From positions 1-38,174 of the forward strand of contig JAGNIV010000027.1 in assembly GCA_018001015.1 (NCBI GenBank): a DNA stretch of 38,174 nucleotides. The letters are read 5' to 3'. The DNA comes from Phenylobacterium sp. Its GTDB lineage: Bacteria > Pseudomonadota > Alphaproteobacteria > Caulobacterales > Caulobacteraceae. The notes below the pieces were generated by a model, which was given only the letters and a program-made list of their open reading frames with translations, was not told the DNA's origin and searched no databases. Positions 16,730 to 27,952 of this stretch are shown piece after piece. The first letter of the stretch is position 1, and each line of letters starts with the position of its first letter. The translations under genes and the position numbers were made by a program.

Positions 16730-16775
16730 TCGGCGAAGCCGAAAGAAGGGTTGTCCATCTTACCGCCTCAGCGGT
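16730..16775. terminator. Small hairpins between convergent operons
   Basis: TCGGC-GAA-GCCGA (16730-16742) and ACCGC-CTCA-GCGGT (16762-16775) are two short stems in the 91-bp gap between HPr and the ABC permease. Neither has a good U-tract. They may end the HPr operon on one side and the ABC operon on the other. Confidence 0.4.
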
Positions 16776-16810
16776 CACACTACGACGGCCAAGCTGGCGC
16801 CACCTTGAGA

Positions 16811-17568
16811 CTACGTCTTCAGCTTGTAGCCGGTGCGGAAGATCCAGGTGATCGCCCCAAGGCAGAGCAGCATGAAGCCGAGGGTGGCGGCCAGGCTGAC
16901 GCCGACGCTGACGTCGGACTTGTCGTAGAAGGACCAGCGGAAGCCGCTGACCAGGTAAACCACCGGGTTGAATAGCGTGATCTTCTGCCAGATCGGCGGC
17001 AGCATGCTGATGGAATAGAAGCTGCCGCCCAGGAAGGTCAGCGGCGTGACGATCATCATCGGCACGATCTGCATCTTCTCCCAGCCGTCGGCCCAGATGC
17101 CGATCACGAAGCCGAACAGGCAGAAGGTGACCGCCGTCAGGGCCAGGAAGGCGATCATCACGAAGGGGTGGGCGATGGTGAAGGGCACGAAGAGCCGCGC
17201 CGTGGCCAGGATGATCAGCCCCAGGATCACCGACTTGGTGGCCGCGGCCCCCACATAGCCGATGACGATCTCCAGGGGCGAGATGGGCGCCGACAGCACC
17301 TCGTAGATCGTCCCCGACCACTTGGGCATGTAGATGCCGAAGGAGGCGTTGGAGATGCTCTCGGTGAGGATCGACAGCATGATCAGGCCCGGCACGATGA
17401 AGGCGCCGTAGCTGATGCCGTCGATCTGCGTCATCCGCGAGCCGATGGCCGAGCCGAAGACGATGAAATAGAGCGAGGTGGAGATCACCGGCGAGGCGAT
17501 CGACTGCAACACCGTGCGCCAGGTGCGGGCCAGCTCGAAGTGGTAGATGGCGCGGATCGCGTGGAGGT

Positions 17569-17572
<4 letters not shown>
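16811..17572 (-). CDS. ABC-2 type transporter permease
   Basis: The 253-residue protein has about six membrane helices and the ABC-2 layout: an N-terminal cytoplasmic stretch [18 protein letters not shown], then helices including [20 protein letters not shown], and the family segment near [17 protein letters not shown] and [13 protein letters not shown]. It resembles YadH, the permease partner of YadG-type ATPases. Such pairs are exporters; the substrate is unknown. The start ATG overlaps the ATPase stop (ATGA at 17569-17572), so the two subunits are coupled. Confidence 0.9.
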
Positions 17573-18522
<950 letters not shown>

Positions 18523-18608
18523 CGCCAGATAAGGGCGCGCCGGGGGTCAAGCTCGTCTACAGGACGAATGGGGCGCCCGTCCGCCGACATGGCGAAGAGA
18601 ATAGTCGT

Positions 18609-18995
18609 TCAGCCGCCGGATTCTGGCAGCAGCTTGATCAGCGCCTGGGGCGCCATGGCCACATAGCTCTGCCGAAGCCAGCCCCTCAGGGTGTCCCGTT
18701 CGGCCAGGATGTCGTCGTCGGGGCCGAAGTGGGCGATGGCCCATCTGTTGCGCCGATACCAGGGCGAGCCCTGCCGCACGAAGGGCAGATCCTGGACCAT
18801 CTCGTAGGAGATCGGCAGCTTGAAGGTCAGGGTCAGGGCGTCGTGGGCCTCTCCCGTGGCGCCGAACACCGCGAAACCCTTGCCCCGCACCCGCAGATAA
18901 CGGGTGTCGGTCCAGCCCGGCGCCAGGTCGGTTTCCGGCAGGCTCAGGGCGTCGGCGGTCAGTTCGGCTTCGACCTGCTGGTGCGGCGTGGGCAT
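18609..18995 (-). CDS. MmcQ/YjbR-like protein
   Basis: The 128-residue protein has the YjbR-type core: YLRVRGKGFAVFGA, followed by LTLTFKLPISYEMVQDLPFV and an HFGPDDDILAE segment, with a C-terminal helix ending KLLPESGG. YjbR proteins have a CyaY-like double-wing fold and are often annotated as DNA-binding, but no firm role is established. MPTPHQQ at 18995 is chosen as start. It lies 38 bp downstream of bioB on the same strand and may be co-transcribed with it. Confidence 0.75.
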   Translation of the reverse strand: MPTPHQQVEAELTADALSLPETDLAPGWTDTRYLRVRGKGFAVFGATGEAHDALTLTFKLPISYEMVQDLPFVRQGSPWYRRNRWAIAHFGPDDDILAERDTLRGWLRQSYVAMAPQALIKLLPESGG

Positions 18996-19033
18996 GGCGG
19001 CAAATCTAGCACCGCCATGCCCGCTGCAAAGTC

Positions 19034-20026
19034 CTAGGCCGAGACGCCCATGGTCATGGGACGCAGGCCGAGGTCGGCCATCAGGGCGGCGTCGGTGTCC
19101 TTGTCCGGGTTGGCGGTGGTCAGCAGCTTGCCGCCGATGAACATCGAGTTGGCGCCGGCCAGGAAGCAGAGGGCCTGCAGCTCGCGGCTCATGTGCTCGC
19201 GGCCGGCCGAGAGGCGGACCACGGTCTTGGGACACAGGATGCGGGCCACGGCGATCATGCGGACGAACTCGATGCCGTCCACCGGGGTGGAATCCCCCAG
19301 CGGCGTGCCGGGGATCGGCATCAGGTCGTTGATGGGCAGACTGTCGGGATGGGCCGGCAGGGTGGCGAGCGTGTGCAGCAGGCCGGCGCGGTCGCGGCGG
19401 GTCTCGCCCATGCCGACGATGCCGCCGCAGCAGGTGCTCATCCCCACCGAGCGCACGGCCTCCAGGGTGTCGAGGCGGTCCTGATAGGTCCGCGTGGTGA
19501 CCACCTTGTCGTAATAGTCCGGCCCGGTGTCGAGGTTGTGATTGTAGTAGTCGAGGCCGGCGTCCTTCAGGGACTGGGCCTGATCGCGGGTCAGCATGCC
19601 CAGCGTGGCGCAGGTTTCGAGACCCAGCGCCTTCACCCCGGCGATCATCTCGGCCACCTTGGGCACGTCGCGATCCTTCAGATCGCGCCAGGCGGCGCCC
19701 ATGCAGAAGCGCTGCGCCCCGCCGGCCTTGGCCTCGGCAGCCGCGGCGATGACGGTGTCGGCGTCCAGCAGCTTGGACGCGGTGGTGGCGGTCTTGAAGT
19801 GCTGGGACTGGCTGCAATAGCCGCAGTTCTCCGGGCAACCGCCGGTCTTGACGCTCAGCAGCTGGGAGAGCTGGACCTCGGTAGGGTCGAACCACATCCG
19901 ATGGACTTGCGCGGCGCGGAACACCAGGTCCATGAACGGCAGCTCGAACAACGCCTCCACCTCGGTGAGCGACCAATCGTGCCGCGGTTGCGTTTCATCA
20001 AGGACGGCGTTGAAGGGGGCGTTCAT
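19034..20026 (-). CDS. bioB: Biotin synthase
   Basis: The 330-residue radical-SAM enzyme has the cluster motif in [13 protein letters not shown] (Cys64, Cys68, Cys71), followed by [14 protein letters not shown] and [10 protein letters not shown] typical of BioB. It inserts sulfur into dethiobiotin, the last step in biotin synthesis, using a second [2Fe-2S] cluster. The start at 20026 has CGAGGAG eight bases upstream. Other bio genes are not nearby. It is divergent from the CYTH-CHAD gene, with only 56 bp between start codons. Confidence 0.96.
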   Translation of the reverse strand: MNAPFNAVLDETQPRHDWSLTEVEALFELPFMDLVFRAAQVHRMWFDPTEVQLSQLLSVKTGGCPENCGYCSQSQHFKTATTASKLLDADTVIAAAAEAKAGGAQRFCMGAAWRDLKDRDVPKVAEMIAGVKALGLETCATLGMLTRDQAQSLKDAGLDYYNHNLDTGPDYYDKVVTTRTYQDRLDTLEAVRSVGMSTCCGGIVGMGETRRDRAGLLHTLATLPAHPDSLPINDLMPIPGTPLGDSTPVDGIEFVRMIAVARILCPKTVVRLSAGREHMSRELQALCFLAGANSMFIGGKLLTTANPDKDTDAALMADLGLRPMTMGVSA

Positions 20027-20082
20027 GGTGCACTCCTCGTATGGGCGCCCATTCTGAATCGGGCCGCAGGAGCATGTAGCGC

Positions 20083-21525
20083 ATGGGCGCCGACGAGATC
20101 GAGTTGAAGTTCCTGTGCGAGCCGCAGGACGTCGCCGCCCTGCTGGCCGCCGCGCCTGCGGGCGCTGCGGAAAGCAAGCAACTCACAGCCGTCTATTTCG
20201 ACACCCCAGATGGGCGCTTGAAGGCGGCCCACATCTCGCTGCGCCTGCGGGAAAGCGCCGGCAAGCGGGTGCAGACCTTGAAGCGCGGCGACGGCTTCGC
20301 CCGTGAGGAGCACGAGGCCAAGATCACCGGCGAGGCCCTGGACCTGACCATGCCGGCGGTGAAGGCGGCCCTGAAGCCCGCCCAGCGCAAGGCCTTGGCG
20401 CCGGTGTTCACCGTCCGCGTCACCCGCGAGCAGCGGACCTTCACCTATGAGGGCGCGGAGATCGAGCTGGCCCTGGACCAGGGGGAGATCACCGCCGGCG
20501 ACCAGCGGCGGTCGCTCTGCGAGCTGGAGCTGGAGCTGAAATCCGGCGACCCGGCGGCGCTGTTCACGCTGGCCCGTCAACTTTCGGTGACCGCGCCGCT
20601 CTACCTGTCCTTCGACGGCAAGGCCTCCCAGGGTCAGGCCCTGGTGGCGGGGACCCGGCACGAGCCGCGCCGCCACGACAAGGCGCCGCTGCGGCGGGGC
20701 GGCACGGCGGGGGAGGCCTTCCAGACGGTCGCCCGCAACGCCCTGGTGCAGATCGCCGCCAACGGCGTGGTGCTGCGCGAGACCGAGAGCCAGGACGCCC
20801 TGCATCAGCTCCGCGTCGCCGTGCGCCGGCTGCGCACCGCCCTGAGCACCTTCCAGGCCGTGGTGGCGGACGACCGGGTCGGGTTCCTGAAGGCCGAGCT
20901 GAAATGGCTGTCAGGCGCCTGTGACGAGGCCCGCGACCTGGACGTGTTCGCCAGCGACAATCTGCAGATCACCGCGGGCGGCGGGCCGCTCGCCCCCAAG
21001 GTCGCCGAAGCCCAGGCCCTGGCGCACGCCAAGGCCGCCGCCGCCGTCGCGTCCAAGCGCTTCCGCGACCTGGTGCTGGAGACCACCGCCTGGGTGGAGA
21101 CCGGCGCCTGGCGCGAGCGCGAGCGAGGCCGCAGGTCAGCCCGCGATTTCGCCGGCAAGGCCCTGGACCGCCGCTGGAAGAAGGTCCTGAAGCTGGGGCG
21201 CGACGTGAAGGCGCTGGACGACGCGCGCCGCCACACCCTGCGCATCGCCGCCAAGAAGCTGCGTTACGCCGCCGAGGGCCTCGCCCCCTTGTTCGCGCCC
21301 GAGCCGGGCCGCCGGTTGATCAAGAAACTCAAGGCTCTGCAGGACACCCTGGGCGCCCTCAACGACGCCGCGGTGGCCACCCGGCTGATGAGCCGCCTGG
21401 CGGTCGAGGACAGCGATGGCGGCCGCGACCTGCTGGCGGCCCGAGAGGCCAAGCGGCCCAAGGCCCTGAAGGCCGCGGCCAAGCAGATGAAGGCCCTGGC
21501 CGACGCCAAGCCCTTCTGGCGGTAA
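20083..21525 (+). CDS. CYTH and CHAD domain protein
   Basis: This 480-residue protein has an N-terminal CYTH domain (EIELKF at residues 5-10, [16 protein letters not shown], and ELELKSGD) of the triphosphate-tunnel metalloenzyme fold. From about residue 225 it has a CHAD domain with conserved histidines ([16 protein letters not shown], and a later [16 protein letters not shown]). Relatives cleave inorganic triphosphate or bind polyphosphate, and CHAD domains target polyphosphate granules; which applies here is not shown. The ATG at 20083 follows AGGAG. It ends eight bases before the palindromic operator of ahcY. Confidence 0.9.
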   Translation: MGADEIELKFLCEPQDVAALLAAAPAGAAESKQLTAVYFDTPDGRLKAAHISLRLRESAGKRVQTLKRGDGFAREEHEAKITGEALDLTMPAVKAALKPAQRKALAPVFTVRVTREQRTFTYEGAEIELALDQGEITAGDQRRSLCELELELKSGDPAALFTLARQLSVTAPLYLSFDGKASQGQALVAGTRHEPRRHDKAPLRRGGTAGEAFQTVARNALVQIAANGVVLRETESQDALHQLRVAVRRLRTALSTFQAVVADDRVGFLKAELKWLSGACDEARDLDVFASDNLQITAGGGPLAPKVAEAQALAHAKAAAAVASKRFRDLVLETTAWVETGAWRERERGRRSARDFAGKALDRRWKKVLKLGRDVKALDDARRHTLRIAAKKLRYAAEGLAPLFAPEPGRRLIKKLKALQDTLGALNDAAVATRLMSRLAVEDSDGGRDLLAAREAKRPKALKAAAKQMKALADAKPFWR

Positions 21526-21532
21526 GCTGCAT

Positions 21533-21554
21533 CATATAAAGACATCTTTATATG
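21533..21554. promoter_or_regulatory. 22-bp palindromic operator upstream of ahcY
   Basis: CATATAAAGA and TCTTTATATG are perfect 10-bp arms with a two-base centre. It is strikingly AT-rich in a GC-rich context. The form resembles operators described for ArsR-family SAM/SAH-responsive regulators (SahR/SamR) that control ahcY and methionine genes in proteobacteria. The assignment is by resemblance from memory; the regulator gene is not in the window. Confidence 0.6.
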
Positions 21555-21559
21555 TTTTC

Positions 21560-21588
21560 TTGCAGGCTTGTGCGGGCGCGGCTATAGA
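21560..21588 (+). promoter_or_regulatory. Probable ahcY promoter
   Basis: TTGCAGG (21560-21566), 14 bases, GCTATAGA (21581-21588) fits the Caulobacter housekeeping pattern TTGACGS-N10-14-GCTANAWC at most positions. It begins six bases after the palindromic operator and lies 35 bp before the ahcY ATG. Confidence 0.5.
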
Positions 21589-21623
21589 GCCCGCAATTGC
21601 ATTTGCGCCGACAGGAAGCCCTG

Positions 21624-23015
<1,392 letters not shown>

Positions 23016-23027
23016 GATCACGACCTT

Positions 23028-23089
23028 CGTCATCCCCGGCGCGCGGCGTATCTCCAGTCCGCCGAGCCCCCCAAGCGCCGGGGATGACG
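23028..23089. terminator. Long-armed palindromic repeat after ahcY
   Basis: CGTCATCCCCGGCG (23028-23041) and CGCCGGGGATGACG (23076-23089) are perfect 14-bp complements with a 34-base loop; TTTTA follows the right arm. This is a REP-like sequence of a kind dispersed in Caulobacterales-type genomes and likely ends ahcY transcription. Confidence 0.65.
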
Positions 23090-23140
23090 TTTTATGTGTA
23101 CGGCTAGCGCCCCAGTTTGGTGTCGGCTAACACACAGACC

Positions 23141-23986
23141 ATGCCGTTAGCGCTCGTCATCTCCAGTCATGTCGCCGCCAGCCGTGTCGGCGGAACCGCC
23201 CAGGCCCAGGCCCTGGCGCCGTTCCGCATCGACACCATGGTGGTCCCCACGGTCCTTTATGGCCGCCATCCCGGTTGGGGCGCCCCCGGCGGCGCGTCGG
23301 TGCCGGTGGAAGCCATCGAGGGAATGCTGGACGGCATCGAGGCCAACGGCCTGTTCGCCCAGACCGACCTGGTGCTCACCGGCTACTTCGCCTCCGCCGC
23401 CCAGGTCCGCGCCGCCGCCCGCGCCATCGACGCCGTGCGCGCCGCGCCGCGCGAGGCCGGCGTGCGCAAGCCGATCATCATCGTCGATCCCACCATCGGC
23501 GACGCGGGCAAGGGGCTCTATGTCGCCGCCGATGTCGCCGACGCGGTGATCGGCGAGCTGGTCCCCCGCGCCGACATCGTCGCCCCTAACGCCTGGGAGC
23601 TGCAGCGGATGACCGGGGCCGAGACCCGCGACCCCACCCAGGCCCTGCACGCCGCCCGCCTGCTGGGCCGCCCGGTGATGGTCTCCTCGGTGCAGCGCGG
23701 CAGCGAGATCGGGGTGATCTACGCCGACAAGAAGGAGGCCTGGCTGGCCGCCCATCCCCGCGCCGATAGCGCGCCCAAGGGCACCGGCGACCTGCTGTCG
23801 GCCCTGTTCGGCGCGGCCCTGATCGACGGGCTGACCACCTCCTACGCCCTGGCCCGCGCCGTCGGCGGTGTGGCCGAGACCATCAGCGCCGCCCAGATCT
23901 GGAACGCCGCCGAACTGCCGGTCGTGGCCATGGCCCAGCGGCTGAAGGCCGCCTCGCCGACCGTGCGCATGGAGCGGCTGATCTGA
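23141..23986 (+). CDS. pdxY: Pyridoxal kinase (PdxY/PdxK)
   Basis: The 281-residue protein is a ribokinase-fold vitamin B6 kinase. It starts MPLALVISSHVAASRVGG, has the substrate segment VPTVLYGRHPGW, and the ATP/anion-hole motif APKGTGDLLSALFGAAL with the catalytic Asp. The middle VDPTIGDAGKGLYV and VAPNAWELQRMTGAE fit PdxY. It phosphorylates pyridoxal (and possibly pyridoxine) to the 5'-phosphate. ATG 23141 has no clear ribosome site; an in-frame TTG at 23117 would add eight residues. Its TGA stop overlaps the apparent CTG start of the next gene. Confidence 0.9.
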   Translation: MPLALVISSHVAASRVGGTAQAQALAPFRIDTMVVPTVLYGRHPGWGAPGGASVPVEAIEGMLDGIEANGLFAQTDLVLTGYFASAAQVRAAARAIDAVRAAPREAGVRKPIIIVDPTIGDAGKGLYVAADVADAVIGELVPRADIVAPNAWELQRMTGAETRDPTQALHAARLLGRPVMVSSVQRGSEIGVIYADKKEAWLAAHPRADSAPKGTGDLLSALFGAALIDGLTTSYALARAVGGVAETISAAQIWNAAELPVVAMAQRLKAASPTVRMERLI

Positions 23987-25107
23987 CCGAGATCTTCGGA
24001 ACCTGCGCCCCCACCTTCTACGCGGTCCGGGAGGCCTTCGAGGCCAACTTCGCCAGGGGCGAGGAGCTTGGGGCGCGGTTCTCCCTGGTCCGCAAGGGCG
24101 AGGTTCTGGTCGACCTCTGGGCCGGGTTCGCGGACTGCCAGCGCACGCAGCCCTTCAGCGACACGACGCTCACCGCCATCTTCTCCAGCACCAAGGCCAT
24201 CGCCGCCCTGCTGATCGCCCGGCTGGTGGACTCAGGCAGGCTGGACTACGGCCAGACCGTCGCCAGCCTCTGGCCGGAGTTCGCGCAAGGAGCCAAGGGT
24301 GAGATCACCGTCGAGCAGGTGATGAGCCACCAGGCCGGGCTCTCGGGCTTCCCCGATCCCATGGAGCCGTCCCTGTGGTTCGACTGGGACGCCATCTGCG
24401 CCAAGCTGGCGGCCATGGCGCCGCTGTGGCCGCCCGGAACCGCCAGTGGCTATCACCCGGTGACCTTCGGCTACCTGGCCGGGGAGATCTTCCGCAGCGT
24501 CGATGGCCGGACGATGGGCGTGGCCCTGCGCCAGGACCTGGCGGTTCCCTTCGATCTCGACCTTTGGATCGGCCTGCCCGACAGCGAGCATGGCCGCACC
24601 GCCGACATGCAACGCCCCAGTGGTCCGGCCAAGTTCGGCGAGGTCAACGCGGCCACGCGGGCGGCCTTCCTCACCCCCTGGTCCTCGGCCGGCGGACGCG
24701 GGCAGGCCGAGTGGCGGCGGACCGAGATCCCCTCGGCCAACGGCCACGCCACCGCGCTTGCGCTGGCCCGCCTGTTCGGGGCCCTGGCCAACGACGGCTG
24801 GCTGGACGGCGAGGTGATCCTGTCGCCGGCCCTGATCGCCGAGGCCTCGCGGGAACGCATTCGCGGCCAGGACCTGGTCCTGCCCTTCGAGGTGAGCTGG
24901 GGCGCGGGCTTCATGCGCAACGCCCCGGTGAAGGTCTGGGGGCCGGGCGAACAGACCTTTGGCCATGCCGGCTGGGGCGGCTCCTGCGTCTTCGCCGACT
25001 CGGAGACCGGGCTGGCCGGGGCCTATGTGATGAACCGCCAGTCCACCGACCTGATCGGCGACCACCGCGCGAGGGCCTTGATCGAGGCGGCGTACGGATC
25101 CTTGTAA
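23983..25107 (+). CDS. Beta-lactamase-family serine hydrolase, probable CTG start
   Basis: This 374-residue protein is of the class C beta-lactamase/esterase (EstB-like) group: SxxK is Ser68-Ser69-Thr70-Lys71 in FSSTKAIAALL, the Tyr motif is in SGYHPVTFGYLAGEI, and the third motif region is FGHAGWGGSCVFAD. Homology starts at TEIFGTCAPTF, immediately after a CTG at 23983. There is no ATG, GTG or TTG in frame between an upstream stop and 24226, and starting at 24226 would remove the catalytic Ser and Lys. GGAG lies eight bases before the CTG, and CTGA overlaps the pdxY stop exactly like the ATGA couplings elsewhere. A sequence error at one base is the alternative. No signal peptide is present. 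Confidence 0.82.
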   Translation: MTEIFGTCAPTFYAVREAFEANFARGEELGARFSLVRKGEVLVDLWAGFADCQRTQPFSDTTLTAIFSSTKAIAALLIARLVDSGRLDYGQTVASLWPEFAQGAKGEITVEQVMSHQAGLSGFPDPMEPSLWFDWDAICAKLAAMAPLWPPGTASGYHPVTFGYLAGEIFRSVDGRTMGVALRQDLAVPFDLDLWIGLPDSEHGRTADMQRPSGPAKFGEVNAATRAAFLTPWSSAGGRGQAEWRRTEIPSANGHATALALARLFGALANDGWLDGEVILSPALIAEASRERIRGQDLVLPFEVSWGAGFMRNAPVKVWGPGEQTFGHAGWGGSCVFADSETGLAGAYVMNRQSTDLIGDHRARALIEAAYGSL

Positions 25108-25134
25108 ACGCCGCTCACCCCGGCGACCGAGAGG

Positions 25135-26043
25135 CTAAGCCACCACCGGCGTCGGCAGCGTCCGCGACCGGCGCCAGGCGCCGTAGGTGAAGACCGCCGC
25201 GCCGCTCCAGATGAACACGAAGGAGATCGCCCGCAGCGGCGTGAAGGCCTCGCCCTGGCTGACGCCGATGGCGAAGGCGATGGTGGGGCCGATGAACTGC
25301 AGGAAGCCCATGAAGGAGAGCGGTATCCGCCGCGCCGCCCAGGCGAACAGCACCAGCGGCACCGCGGTGATCGGCCCCGAGGCGATCAGCCAGGCGACGG
25401 TGGCGGGGCTGGCCAGGAAGTGGCCGCCGCCCTGGCCTTCCAGCCACAGCACGAAGAAGAAGCTGGGCACGGCCAGCAGCAGGCACTCGATGAACAGGCC
25501 GGTCTGGGCGTCGGCCGCCACCTGCTTGCGCACCACGCCGTAGCCGCCGAAGGACAGCGCCAGGGCCAGGGAGACCAAGGGCAGGTGGCCGAGCGCCACG
25601 GCTTGGATCACCACGCCCACCACCGCCAGGACGATGGCGGCGACGCCGATGCGGTCCATGCGCTCGCGGAACAGCAGGGTTCCGGCGGCCATGTTGATCA
25701 GCGGGGTGATGTAATAGCCAAGGCTGGACTCCAGCACCCGGCCGGAATTCACCGCCCAGATGAAGACCATCCAGTTGACCGCGATCAGACCGGCCGACAG
25801 GGCCAGCCAGGCCAGCACCTTGGGCTGGCGGAAGACACCGACCACCTGGGCCCACTGGCGCGCCAGCAGCACAAAGATCAGGGCCGTGGGGGCGCCCCAG
25901 ATGGTGCGGTGGGCCAGGGTCTCCCAGGGGCCGACCCCGAGCTGGCCGATGGCCTGGAAGGCCAGGGGCACGAACCCCCAGATGAAGTAGCAGAGGATGC
26001 CCGCGCCGAGCGCCGTGCGGTTGATCTGGGCGGGCTGGGTCAC
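25135..26043 (-). CDS. rarD: RarD-type EamA family transporter
   Basis: This 302-residue membrane protein has about ten hydrophobic helices and the RarD N-terminus (AGILCYFIWGFVPLAFQA, HRTIWGAP), then GYYITPLINMAAGTLLFRER and SFMGFLQFIGPTIAF near the end. These are features of the drug/metabolite transporter superfamily, RarD subgroup (chloramphenicol-sensitive protein), whose substrate is not established. It is convergent with the beta-lactamase-family gene, 27 bp apart. A copy of GCTCACCCCGGCGA lies in that gap and recurs near 38036. Confidence 0.88.
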   Translation of the reverse strand: MTQPAQINRTALGAGILCYFIWGFVPLAFQAIGQLGVGPWETLAHRTIWGAPTALIFVLLARQWAQVVGVFRQPKVLAWLALSAGLIAVNWMVFIWAVNSGRVLESSLGYYITPLINMAAGTLLFRERMDRIGVAAIVLAVVGVVIQAVALGHLPLVSLALALSFGGYGVVRKQVAADAQTGLFIECLLLAVPSFFFVLWLEGQGGGHFLASPATVAWLIASGPITAVPLVLFAWAARRIPLSFMGFLQFIGPTIAFAIGVSQGEAFTPLRAISFVFIWSGAAVFTYGAWRRSRTLPTPVVA

Positions 26044-26171
26044 GGCGGCGGACTTTCGAGGCGTCAGCTTTGGGGGCGTCTAACTAGGGTAGGCGCCAGC
26101 AGGCGCAAGAGCCAATCCCAAGCGGAGTGGCGAGGATCGGACCAGGAATCCTGTGACCCAGGTCAGATCAG

Positions 26172-26331
26172 CTTCCCCCGCTTGCGGGGGAAGTGGCCCG
26201 ACAGCCGTGTGGCTGGAGGGTCGATGGGGGTGCGTAGTTGAGACGCTCCGGCTTCCAGACCCTCACCCCCATCGTCACGCGTCTTGGCTACGCCAAGCCT
26301 TATGACACTTCCCCCACGTACGTGGGGGAAG
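26172..26331. repeat. Composite inverted-repeat element downstream of asd
   Basis: The element is bounded by two related palindromes: CTTCCCCCGC-TT-GCGGGGGAAG (26172-26193) and the 24-bp CTTCCCCCACGT/ACGTGGGGGAAG (26308-26331). Between them are CGATGGGGGTG and its inverse CACCCCCATCG, and CTTGGC-TAC-GCCAAG (26283-26297). It fills most of the 291-bp gap between asd and rarD, begins three bases from the asd stop, and encodes no protein. It likely terminates asd transcription and may be a mobile non-autonomous repeat. The remaining gap, 26044-26171, shows nothing recognisable. Confidence 0.75.
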
Positions 26332-26334
26332 GGG

Positions 26335-27366
26335 CTAGGCGATGGCCTTGGTCTTGATCAGGCCGCGCTCGTGCAGCAGCTGAGCGATCTGGACGGCGTT
26401 GAGGGCCGCGCCCTTGCGCAGGTTATCGGCCACGACCCACATGTTCAGGCCGTGCTCGACGGTGGTGTCGTTGCGGATGCGGCTGACATAGACCGGGAAC
26501 TCGCCCTGGGCTTCCTTGGGGGTCATGTAGCCCTGGTCGTTGCGGCTATCGATGACGATCAGGCCGGGGCTCTCGCGCAGCAGGTCGCGGGCCTCGTCCT
26601 CGTCGAGATGTTCGTGGAACTCGATGTTCACGGCTTCGGAGTGGCCGACCATGACCGGCACCCGCACGCAGGTGACCGTCAGCTTGATGGCCGGGTCGAT
26701 CATCTTGTGGGTCTCGTTCCACATCTTCTGCTCTTCGTCGGTATAGCCGTCGTCCTGGAACGACCCGATGAAGGGGATGACGTTGAAGGCGATCTGCTTG
26801 GGGAACTTCTTCGGCGGGGTGGCGCCCAGGACGAAGACGTTCTTGGTCTGGTCGAACAGCTCGTCCATGCCTTCCTTGCCGGCCCCGGAGACCGACTGGT
26901 AGGTCGAGACCACCACCCGCTTGATCTTCGCCCGGTCATGCAGCGGCTTCAGCGCCACCACCAGCTGGGCCGTCGAGCAGTTGGGGTTGGCGATGATGTT
27001 CTTCCTGTGCGCCCAGCTCACGTCGTCGGGGTTCACCTCCGGCACCACCAGGGGGACGTCGGGGTCCATCCGGAAGGCCGAGGAGTTGTCGATCACGATG
27101 GGGCCGGCGGCGCCGATCTTCGGCGACCACTCCTTGGAGAAGGATCCGGACACGCTCATCAGCACGACATCGACGGTGGAGAAGTCGAACTGCTCGACGT
27201 CCTGGCACTTGATGATCTTCTCGCCGAAGGACACCTCGACGCCAATGGAGCGGCGGCTGGCGATGGCGTGAATCTTGTCGATCGGGAATTGAACCTCCTC
27301 AAGGATGTTCAACATTTCGCGGCCCACATTGCCCGTGGCGCCGACGACGGCTACGCGATAGCCCAT
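26335..27366 (-). CDS. asd: Aspartate-semialdehyde dehydrogenase
   Basis: The 343-residue enzyme starts with the NADP motif VVGATGNVGREML and has the catalytic cysteine Cys130 in IIANPNCSTAQLV, plus the phosphate-binding IDNSSAFRMD. It reduces aspartyl phosphate to the semialdehyde, the branch point for lysine/diaminopimelate, threonine and methionine synthesis. It ends three bases from the composite repeat element. It is divergent from the hotdog thioesterase gene with 136 bp between starts. Confidence 0.96.
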   Translation of the reverse strand: MGYRVAVVGATGNVGREMLNILEEVQFPIDKIHAIASRRSIGVEVSFGEKIIKCQDVEQFDFSTVDVVLMSVSGSFSKEWSPKIGAAGPIVIDNSSAFRMDPDVPLVVPEVNPDDVSWAHRKNIIANPNCSTAQLVVALKPLHDRAKIKRVVVSTYQSVSGAGKEGMDELFDQTKNVFVLGATPPKKFPKQIAFNVIPFIGSFQDDGYTDEEQKMWNETHKMIDPAIKLTVTCVRVPVMVGHSEAVNIEFHEHLDEDEARDLLRESPGLIVIDSRNDQGYMTPKEAQGEFPVYVSRIRNDTTVEHGLNMWVVADNLRKGAALNAVQIAQLLHERGLIKTKAIA

Positions 27367-27502
27367 CGGGGTCTCTCCTGATCTTCAAGCGGAGCGTTCC
27401 GTTACGCTCGCAGGCCTCAAATCGCAAGCTGGACGGCGCTTTTGCCGCGCGCGAAGCAGGCTAAGGTCACGCCAAGAAACGCACGCGACCTGAGGAAACC
27501 CC

Positions 27503-27910
27503 ATGGCCCGAAACACCGGCATGCCCTTCGCCAACCTGATGGGCGTCGAGATCATCGATCCTTCCAAGGACAGGGTGATTGGAAAGCTGCTGGTCCGCGC
27601 GGACCTCTGCACCTCCGGCCACATCCTGCACGGCGGGGCGATCATGGCGTTCGCCGACGCCCTGGGCGCGGTGGGAGGCTTCCTCAACCTGCCGGCCGGA
27701 TCGCGGACCACGACCATCGAGAGCAAGACCAATTTCGTGGGCTCGGCCAAGGAGGGGACCACGGTGACCGGTGAGGCGACCGCCCTGCACGTCGGCCGCT
27801 CCTCCAGCGTCTGGCAGACCCGCATCACCGGCGAGGACGGCAAGCTGGTGGCCATCGTCATCCAGACCCAGATGACGGTGTCGCTGACGGAGAAGCCGGC
27901 GGAGTCTTAG
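27503..27910 (+). CDS. PaaI-type hotdog-fold thioesterase
   Basis: The 135-residue protein has the hotdog thioesterase layout: the hotdog helix in SGHILHGGAIMAFADALGAV with the HGG motif, then TIESKTNFVGSAKEGTTVTGEA and a closing strand VAIVIQTQMTV. This matches the PaaI/YdiI-like acyl-CoA thioesterases that cleave aromatic or short-chain acyl-CoA. The substrate is unknown. GAGGAAA precedes the ATG. It is convergent with the EVE-domain gene, with a small hairpin between. Confidence 0.88.
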   Translation: MARNTGMPFANLMGVEIIDPSKDRVIGKLLVRADLCTSGHILHGGAIMAFADALGAVGGFLNLPAGSRTTTIESKTNFVGSAKEGTTVTGEATALHVGRSSSVWQTRITGEDGKLVAIVIQTQMTVSLTEKPAES

Positions 27911-27932
27911 CCCCCTCCCCGGCTTCGGGGGC
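27910..27932. terminator. Possible bidirectional terminator
   Basis: GCCCCC (27910-27915) pairs with GGGGGC (27927-27932), enclosing an inner CCCC/GGGG option. It lies between convergent genes whose stops are 43 bp apart. No U-tract is seen. Confidence 0.4.
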
Positions 27933-27952
27933 GGCAGGCGAGCCGGGCCACC

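Noticed and set aside
21526-21623. SAH or SAM riboswitch upstream of ahcY
   Set aside because: The 98-bp leader contains a short palindrome and a promoter but no recognisable riboswitch core; after the likely transcription start only about 30 bases remain.
24226-25107. GTG at 24226 as the start of the serine hydrolase
   Set aside because: It would remove about 80 conserved residues including the SxxK catalytic Ser and Lys, while homology runs up to the CTG at 23983.
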